A DNA stretch of 64,000 nucleotides from Methylibium rhizosphaerae. GTDB lineage: Bacteria > Pseudomonadota > Gammaproteobacteria > Burkholderiales > Burkholderiaceae_C. The stretch lies in the NCBI RefSeq assembly GCF_006386545.1, contig NZ_SWAR01000032.1:1-64000 (forward strand). Reading direction: 5' to 3'. Below, piece after piece: positions 59,129 to 64,000 of the stretch. A program made the position numbers and the translations under genes. The notes beneath the pieces are model-generated. The model did no database searches. It saw only the letters and a program-made list of their open reading frames with translations, and was not told the DNA's origin. Each line of letters begins with the position of its first letter. Position 1 is the stretch's first letter.

Positions 59129-60765
59129 ACCTCGCCAATCGAACCCTCCTCGTTCTCGCAGCGGCCTTCGGCTTCGCCGCGCAGGCTGGGGCCGAACCGG
59201 TGCGCATCACCATCCTGCACACCAACGACCACCACGGCCGCTTCTGGCGCAATGCCGACCAGGAATACGGCATGGCGGCACGCAAGCGCCTGGTCGACGA
59301 GGTGCGAGCCGAGGTGAAGGCGCAGGGCGGCCACGTGCTGTTGCTCGACGGCGGCGACGTCAACACCGGCGTGCCCGAGTCCGACCTGCAGCAGGCCGAG
59401 CCTGATTTCAGGGGCATGTCGGCCATCGGCTACGACGCCATGGCGGTGGGCAACCACGAGTTCGACCGCACGCCGGCCGTGATGCGCCGCCAGCGCCTCG
59501 AGTGGTCGACGTTCCCGTGGCTTTCGGCCAACGTGTACCAGGGCGGCCGGCGCATGTTCCTGCCCTACCGCATCTTCCGGCTCGGCACGGTGCGCGTGGC
59601 GGTGCTGGGCCTCACCACCGAAGACACGATGAAGACCCTGTCTCGACAGCGCTTCCCCGGCGTGGAGGTGCGTGCCCCGGCCGGCGAGGCGGCAAAGCTG
59701 GTGCCGCGGCTGCGCCGCAAGGCCGACGTGGTGGTCGCCGCCACCCACATGGGCCACTACGTCGACGGCCGCCACGGGGTCAGCGCGCCGGGCGACGTGG
59801 AGCTGGCGCGCGCGGTGCCGGGCATCGACCTCATCGTCGGCGGCCACAGCCAGAACCCGGTGTGCATGCTCGACGCGCAGCACCGCAACGACGACTACCA
59901 GCCCGGCGACCCCTGCGCCCCCGACCGCCAGAACGGCGCCTGGATCGTGCAGGCCTGGGAATGGGGCAAGTACGTCGGCCGTGCCGACTTCGAATACGAG
60001 GCCGGCCGCTTCAGCCTCGTGCGCTATGCCCTGCTGCCGGTCAACCTGATGAAGCGCGGCACCGGGCCCGACGGCAGGCCGGTGAAGCTGCCGCCCGAAA
60101 CCCGCACCGAAGAAGACGCTGGCCTGCTGGCCCTGCTGGGCCCGTACCAGCGCAAGGGCGCCGACAAGCTGCTGGTGCCGGTGGGCCGCCTCGACGACGG
60201 CTTCGACGGTGAGCGCCGCAACGTGCGCAGCCGCCCCACCCACCTGGGCCGGCTCGTCACCGCCTCGATGATCGACAGGACCGGTGCCGACCTGGCCCTC
60301 GTGAGCGGCGGCGGCATCCGCGACTCGCTGCCCGCGGGCGAGGTGAACTACGGCCACCTGCTCAGGGTGCTGCCCTTCGGCAACCACGTCGTGGTGGTCA
60401 CGCTGTCCGGCGAGCAGCTCGAGACCTACCTGCGCGCCGCGCTGCGCATGACGCCCGGCTCGGGCGCCTATGCCCAGACCACCGGCGTGTCGGCCGCGAT
60501 GGAAGGCAACGAGCCGAAGCAGCTGCGGGTGCAGGGCCGGCCCATCGACCCGGCGCGCCGCTACCGGCTGGCGCTGAGCAGCTTCATCGCGCGAGGCGGC
60601 GACGGCTACCCGGCCTTTTCACGGCAGGAGATCGACGACACCGGCTTCACCGACGTCGAGGTGCTGCGCGGCTTCATCGCGGCCCGGCCGGGCCTGTCGA
60701 CCCGCGACTTCGAGCCGGACCGCGACGCCGCGACGGAATCCGCTGCCTCACCGGCTTCGCGCTAG
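59125..60765 (+). CDS. Periplasmic 5'-nucleotidase / metallophosphatase (UshA-like)
   Basis: 546 residues with a signal peptide (1-23, ending AQAGAEP). Calcineurin-type metal motifs ITILHTNDHHGRF, LLLDGGDVNTG, AVGNHEFD, AATHMGHY and IVGGHSQ make the catalytic domain; the C-terminal 5'-nucleotidase domain has ALVSGGGIRDSLPAGEVNYGHLLRVLPFGNHV and the substrate-binding end RYRLALSSFIARGGDGYPAF. It removes phosphate from nucleotides (and for UshA types also splits NAD-like pyrophosphates), giving nucleosides for the ABC importer. It is the last gene of the three-gene plus-strand operon. The downstream PIP-like box begins inside its last codons. Confidence 0.93.
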   Translation: MNLANRTLLVLAAAFGFAAQAGAEPVRITILHTNDHHGRFWRNADQEYGMAARKRLVDEVRAEVKAQGGHVLLLDGGDVNTGVPESDLQQAEPDFRGMSAIGYDAMAVGNHEFDRTPAVMRRQRLEWSTFPWLSANVYQGGRRMFLPYRIFRLGTVRVAVLGLTTEDTMKTLSRQRFPGVEVRAPAGEAAKLVPRLRRKADVVVAATHMGHYVDGRHGVSAPGDVELARAVPGIDLIVGGHSQNPVCMLDAQHRNDDYQPGDPCAPDRQNGAWIVQAWEWGKYVGRADFEYEAGRFSLVRYALLPVNLMKRGTGPDGRPVKLPPETRTEEDAGLLALLGPYQRKGADKLLVPVGRLDDGFDGERRNVRSRPTHLGRLVTASMIDRTGADLALVSGGGIRDSLPAGEVNYGHLLRVLPFGNHVVVVTLSGEQLETYLRAALRMTPGSGAYAQTTGVSAAMEGNEPKQLRVQGRPIDPARRYRLALSSFIARGGDGYPAFSRQEIDDTGFTDVEVLRGFIAARPGLSTRDFEPDRDAATESAASPASR

Positions 60766-60819
60766 GTTCCATCGCTTCGGGCCGGGCGGCGTGCGCCCTG
60801 CGCGCGGGCGCACCATCGT
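60756..60819 (+). promoter_or_regulatory. hrpII/PIP-like box and -10 for gene at 60960
   Basis: TTCGC (60756-60760, within the end of the nucleotidase gene), 15 bases, TTCGG (60776-60780). An exact YANNRT, CATCGT, lies at 60814-60819, 33 bases on. The gene start is a further 140 bases away, so the untranslated leader would be long. Confidence 0.6.
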
Positions 60820-60959
60820 GACTCTCGCGCCCGGTGTCTCATGGCCTCGCCACGGCAGCCGAAGGGCGCTTTCCAGAACCCAGCAGAGAGGGAACGCGGG
60901 GGCGTGGCAGTCGGCACTGCGCAGTCGTTGCGCCGCTCGCGTTCGACAAGAGGATCACG

Positions 60960-63038
60960 ATGATTCCATCCGCCAGCGCACCTTCGACCTCCATGCCCCG
61001 CCAGGCCGACGAGCCGCCCCGCACCCAGGGTGCGACCGCGGCGCCGTCCGGCACGAGCACCCCCGACCACACCCTCAAGGGCCGACGCAGCGAGGCCGCA
61101 GGCAGCTCGCAGCCGCAGTCCGAGATGCCGCCGCGCAGCCCTGCATGGCCCACGCCGCCGGCGACGCCGGCGACGCCGGACATGCGCTCTCCCGCGCCGC
61201 TGCTGCCGGGCCTCCTGCCGATGGCCCCCGCCGATTGCTCATGGGTGGGTGGCGTTGCCGCAAGCTTTGCGGGCAGCGTGGCCGGCAGCGTGGCGAGCGG
61301 CCTCACGAACGCCGCGGGGATGGCCAGCTCGGCCGCCAGGAACCTGTGGTCGCTGAGCGACCTGCGCACCATGCTGCAGCCGAATGCCGACGATCCGCAG
61401 TTCCTGCAGATGCTGCGCGGGCGCGATCCGGAGGCGCCCTCCGAGTACACGTTTGCGCAATGCCGCCAGCAGCTGAAAGACCTGCGCGAACTGGTCGAGG
61501 GCGGTCACGGCATCGAGAAGCGGTTCCAGCAGGCGCTGCTTCGGGACATCAAGACCATCGAGCAGGCCATTCACCCGCTGGAGAACGGCACCTCCGCCGC
61601 GGGGCGGATAGCCAAGGCGCTGGCCAACATGGTCAACCTCTGGCCGGTGGTGGTTCCCAGCAAGCTGCTGGCCAACCAGGCCAAGACCTTTGCCTACACG
61701 GTGGCTGCCGCGAGCAAGGCCGTGCTGGCCGTGGGCGGGGCAACGCTGCGCCCCACCGCCGACGGGCTGCCTTTTCCGCTGATGGGCGGCGAGCTCGGGC
61801 GCCATGCCGACGAGGTGCACTTCTATCCGGGGCTGCTGAATGCGATCTTCCTGTCGATCGAGTTGTCGAAAAAGTTCGGTACGCCCGGCGTACGCCACCA
61901 GGCCGAGGCGGTGGAGCACAACAAGCTCGCCCATGCCGGGTTCGCGGTGGCGGCGGGGATGGCGCTGATTGCGCCGTTCGTCTGGACCAGCGTGAAGAGC
62001 GGCTTCGGCAAGGCCCTGGATGCGGGCACGCGTGCCGCTGCGCTCGGCCTGGAAAAGGCCGGTTTCAGCGAACGGGCCGACACCATGCGCCGCGAGCTCA
62101 CGCCGGGTCAGGTCGGGCAGGAGGTGCATGAGCAGCTCTCTCACCTGTGGGGTCAGCTGGAAACGGGGCGCCTCGCGCTGCAGCAGGCCCGCCTCGACTT
62201 CACCGACCCGGCCTCCGGCCGGGAGCTCACGCGCACGCTCAATTCGCAATGCACCCACCTGCTCGAATCGATCGCGTTGTGCACCGAACGGCTGGACAAG
62301 GCCTTCGGCACCAGTGCCGCGCAGGAAGCGGCGGGCGTCGTGGTGCCCCGCGGGCCTTCGTCCAACCCGGACTTCGCCTCCAAGCTGGCGCTGACCATCT
62401 TCGCCACGGCGATCACCGGCTCGACGGTCTACCTCATCCAGCCCGACCCGATCGGCACCGTGGACCTGGCGGCCGACAGTGCCGTCGTCACGGCCGTGAT
62501 GCTGCAGGGCGCGCTGAACAAGCAGGCCACCCGGCAGGACGCGATGGAGCGCTTCAAGGGCATGGCAGCCACCAGCATGGTGATGGCGCTGGCCCTGTCG
62601 GCCGACAAGATCTCCAAGGCGTTCACACCCCGCGGCCTGGTGGAGGCCGACTCGTCGGCGCCCTATTACGCGAGCCTGGTCATGACCATGATGGCCATGA
62701 CCATGCCTGGCCCCATCGCACGCGGTGCCGAGCTGGCGCTCAACTGGGGCGGCCGGCAGATCGGCAAGGGCGTCGAGCAGATCCGCAGCCTGGTCAGCGG
62801 ACCCGACGGCCAGCCGCTCGGCACGGTGGAGCCGCGAACGCCGCAGGAGCTTCAGCAACGCATGGTCGAGCTGCAGGCCTTCTACTCGGCCGAGCGACCC
62901 GCCGAGCAGCAGGCGGCGCTGGAGGCGGCGGTCGGCGCCAGCATCAGCCAGGCGCTCACCGACGCTGCCGCACGTGCGGCGGGTGAGTCGCTGCGCCGCA
63001 ACACCGGCGTCACGATCCAGGAGATCACCGAGGTGTAG
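60960..63038 (+). CDS. Hrp-regulated membrane-active effector or translocator candidate
   Basis: 692 residues. The first 90 are Ser/Pro/Thr-rich with little hydrophobicity, as in T3SS substrates. Hydrophobic segments then appear at about 95-125 (Gly/Ala/Ser), 220-265, 320-345 (AHAGFAVAAGMALIAPFVW), 480-500 (LALTIFATAITGSTVYLI), 540-555 and 570-590 (ASLVMTMMAMTMPGPIARG), between charged helices. No family is recognised; length is near that of HopD/XopB-type effectors, but I cannot confirm a match. A GAGGATCACG site precedes the ATG. An hrpII-type box lies upstream. It could insert into host membranes. Confidence 0.62.
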   Translation: MIPSASAPSTSMPRQADEPPRTQGATAAPSGTSTPDHTLKGRRSEAAGSSQPQSEMPPRSPAWPTPPATPATPDMRSPAPLLPGLLPMAPADCSWVGGVAASFAGSVAGSVASGLTNAAGMASSAARNLWSLSDLRTMLQPNADDPQFLQMLRGRDPEAPSEYTFAQCRQQLKDLRELVEGGHGIEKRFQQALLRDIKTIEQAIHPLENGTSAAGRIAKALANMVNLWPVVVPSKLLANQAKTFAYTVAAASKAVLAVGGATLRPTADGLPFPLMGGELGRHADEVHFYPGLLNAIFLSIELSKKFGTPGVRHQAEAVEHNKLAHAGFAVAAGMALIAPFVWTSVKSGFGKALDAGTRAAALGLEKAGFSERADTMRRELTPGQVGQEVHEQLSHLWGQLETGRLALQQARLDFTDPASGRELTRTLNSQCTHLLESIALCTERLDKAFGTSAAQEAAGVVVPRGPSSNPDFASKLALTIFATAITGSTVYLIQPDPIGTVDLAADSAVVTAVMLQGALNKQATRQDAMERFKGMAATSMVMALALSADKISKAFTPRGLVEADSSAPYYASLVMTMMAMTMPGPIARGAELALNWGGRQIGKGVEQIRSLVSGPDGQPLGTVEPRTPQELQQRMVELQAFYSAERPAEQQAALEAAVGASISQALTDAAARAAGESLRRNTGVTIQEITEV

Positions 63039-63067
63039 GAGTCTGCGCGGCAGAAAGCCGCGCCGCT

Positions 63068-63104
63068 CCCTCTCCCGCTTGCGGGAGAGGGCCGGGGTGA
63101 GGGG
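63068..63104. repeat. Dispersed REP-like inverted repeat, copy 2
   Basis: CCCTCTCCCGC, two bases, GCGGGAGAGGG (63068-63091), followed by CCGGGGTGAGGGG; this is the reverse orientation of the copies at 290 and 63213. It lies 30 bases after the stop at 63038 and could also act as a terminator hairpin. Confidence 0.85.
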
Positions 63105-63212
63105 CGCGGCGCGAGCCGCGTGAAGGCCAGGGGAGGCGTCAGGGCCGTCTTGCCGCGTGGCTGCGCGTAACGGGTGGCCGCTTGTTCAAAGCGCCGAAGG
63201 CCTCTTGCGTGG

Positions 63213-63248
63213 CCCTCACCCCAACCCTCTCCCGCCAGCGGGAGAGGG
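63213..63248. repeat. Dispersed REP-like inverted repeat, copy 3
   Basis: CCCTCACCCCAA followed by CCCTCTCCCGC / GCGGGAGAGGG (63225-63235 and 63238-63248), the same orientation as the copy at 290 and inverted relative to the one at 63068. Confidence 0.85.
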
Positions 63249-63564
63249 AGGTCAACACCGTCTGCCGCGCAGACCCACCTCTACCCGATGCGCCGGCGCT
63301 TCTGGGCGCCGCCGAGCAGCTCGCCCTTCTCAGCGGGCGACAGCGACGAAGCCGATGCCTCCGCATGTCCAGCGGCCGGCACGAGACTCCTATGGCACTA
63401 ACGAACCTTCAAGATGGGACGGCGAGCCGCTCGCTGCGGTGTTCCGTCTCGACGAGCGCCTGAGCGGGAGGGCATGGACGTCGGCGTCGTCCGGCGTCAC
63501 CTCAGCGCCTCTACGAGCGCGCCGACCGAGATCGAAAGTCGAGGCGGCGTTGCACACCCGCCGT

Positions 63565-64000
63565 TTAACGCCTATCTGGTGGCCCACCGGCGCCCAACAA
63601 GTACGCCTTGTCCTCGAAAGAAAGACGCGAGCGTTCGACGGCTTGGCTATACGCTGCCACAGCCGCGTCACATCCTCGACTTACCGCGAACTGCAGCGCC
63701 GAGTGCCCTTGAAATTCTCCACGTAGCACCTTGAGCTTCATCTGGCGCGGCACACGGGCGTTCGCCACCGCGTTGACGAATGCATCGATCGCCAGATGCT
63801 TGTCGCCGGCCATGGCCAGCGCCAGGGATGGCGGCGCACCATTAGGATTCGAACCCTTCAGGAGGGCAAAGACTTCTCGATGCGACAAATCGGAAGCCGT
63901 CACGCCCTCAACAAAGGCCGCTGCTGATTGCGCCTGCCCGCTGGACAAGGCACTCGTCAATGCAGATGCCCCACCACCATTGCGAGCAGCCAAAAGCTCG
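63565..64000 (-). CDS. Ankyrin-like repeat protein, C-terminal part (cut by window edge)
   Basis: The minus-strand frame is open from the window edge to a stop at 63565, giving about 145 residues. Three ankyrin-like units are visible, each with a (S/A)AL..A...G pattern and a following AF/AY..AV helix: ASALTSALSSGQAQSAAAFVEGV, PSLALAMAGDKHLAIDAFVNAV, SALQFAVSRGCDAAVAAYSQAV. Repeats of this kind occur in Ralstonia-type ankyrin effectors. The last repeat stops right after LLGA with GGPPDRR, which looks abrupt and could be truncation. The start and any PIP box lie outside the window. Confidence 0.65.
   Translation of the reverse strand, partial: ELLAARNGGGASALTSALSSGQAQSAAAFVEGVTASDLSHREVFALLKGSNPNGAPPSLALAMAGDKHLAIDAFVNAVANARVPRQMKLKVLRGEFQGHSALQFAVSRGCDAAVAAYSQAVERSRLSFEDKAYLLGAGGPPDRR

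Larger units (their letters stand above)
63039..63564. other. Gene-free stretch with two inverted repeats
   Basis: Short open frames here show no ribosome sites or family features and are probably not genes. The stretch holds two REP-like palindromes (63068-63104 and 63213-63248) in opposite orientation, and otherwise nothing I can name. Confidence 0.6.

Noticed and set aside
63570..63610. GTTTAAC and GCCCAAC near the ankyrin gene end as a possible integron attC site
   Set aside because: The two core-like heptamers are in the same orientation rather than inverted, and there is no integrase or cassette array nearby.
1..64000. tRNA or rRNA genes and tRNA-anchored attachment sites
   Set aside because: I saw no cloverleaf-like sequence or rRNA segment by reading. 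A dedicated search could still find a tRNA, so this is a limited negative.

Overview
This is high-GC DNA, most likely from a Burkholderiales betaproteobacterium. The gene content (HrpB/HrpX-type regulator, HrpB1/B2/B4/B5/B7 proteins, GALA- and HopX/XopE-like effectors) points to a plant-associated lineage near Ralstonia, Acidovorax or the Roseateles/Rhizobacter group. The species cannot be named from the sequence alone.

Left part (1-30 kb): after a cut-off IS1182-type transposase, a TonB-dependent siderophore receptor and an orphan branched-chain amino-acid binding protein, the region is a group-II Hrp type III secretion system (T3SS). It runs in several blocks: hrpB7-sctT (5.2-6.6 kb); secreted or chaperone-like unknowns and the AraC-type master regulator hrpB (6.9-10.5 kb); a lectin and a lytic transglycosylase unit on the minus strand (11.3-13.6 kb); then a long plus-strand run of sctC, sctD, two small needle-chaperone-like genes, a needle-like protein, a glycine-rich harpin, hrpB1, sctI, sctJ, sctK, sctL, a double chaperone-like protein, the ATPase sctN, a HopX/XopE-like effector and an F-box/LRR (GALA-like) effector. 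The export genes sctQ, R, S, U and V are not in this window, so the system must be split.

Middle (28.7-43.5 kb): a 5'-truncated diguanylate cyclase, then a SET-domain effector candidate divergent from an unknown/hemerythrin-like/OmpA-like lipoprotein operon, a large secreted-protein candidate, an ammonium transporter and housekeeping-type genes, and a 1,624-residue protein with a recognisable ADP-ribosyltransferase core.

These blocks are tied together by at least fifteen plant-inducible-promoter (PIP/hrpII) boxes, nine of them exact TTCGC-N15-TTCGC. Most have a -10-like hexamer 30-31 bases downstream. They define an HrpB regulon and mark most of the unknown genes as T3SS substrates or accessories.

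Right part (43.6-60.8 kb): a winged-helix/TPR regulator and a nucleotide/nucleoside scavenging regulon. A GntR/UTRA repressor is divergent from a TonB receptor, phytase-like esterase and 5'-nucleotidase operon. On the other side lies a BMP-type nucleoside ABC transporter operon that continues into ADP-ribosylglycohydrolase, two PfkB kinases and a nucleoside hydrolase. Two identical TGGTACGTACCA palindromes sit between the -35 and -10 of the two divergent promoters. The window closes with another PIP-controlled membrane effector candidate, a pair of dispersed inverted repeats and the end of an ankyrin-repeat protein.
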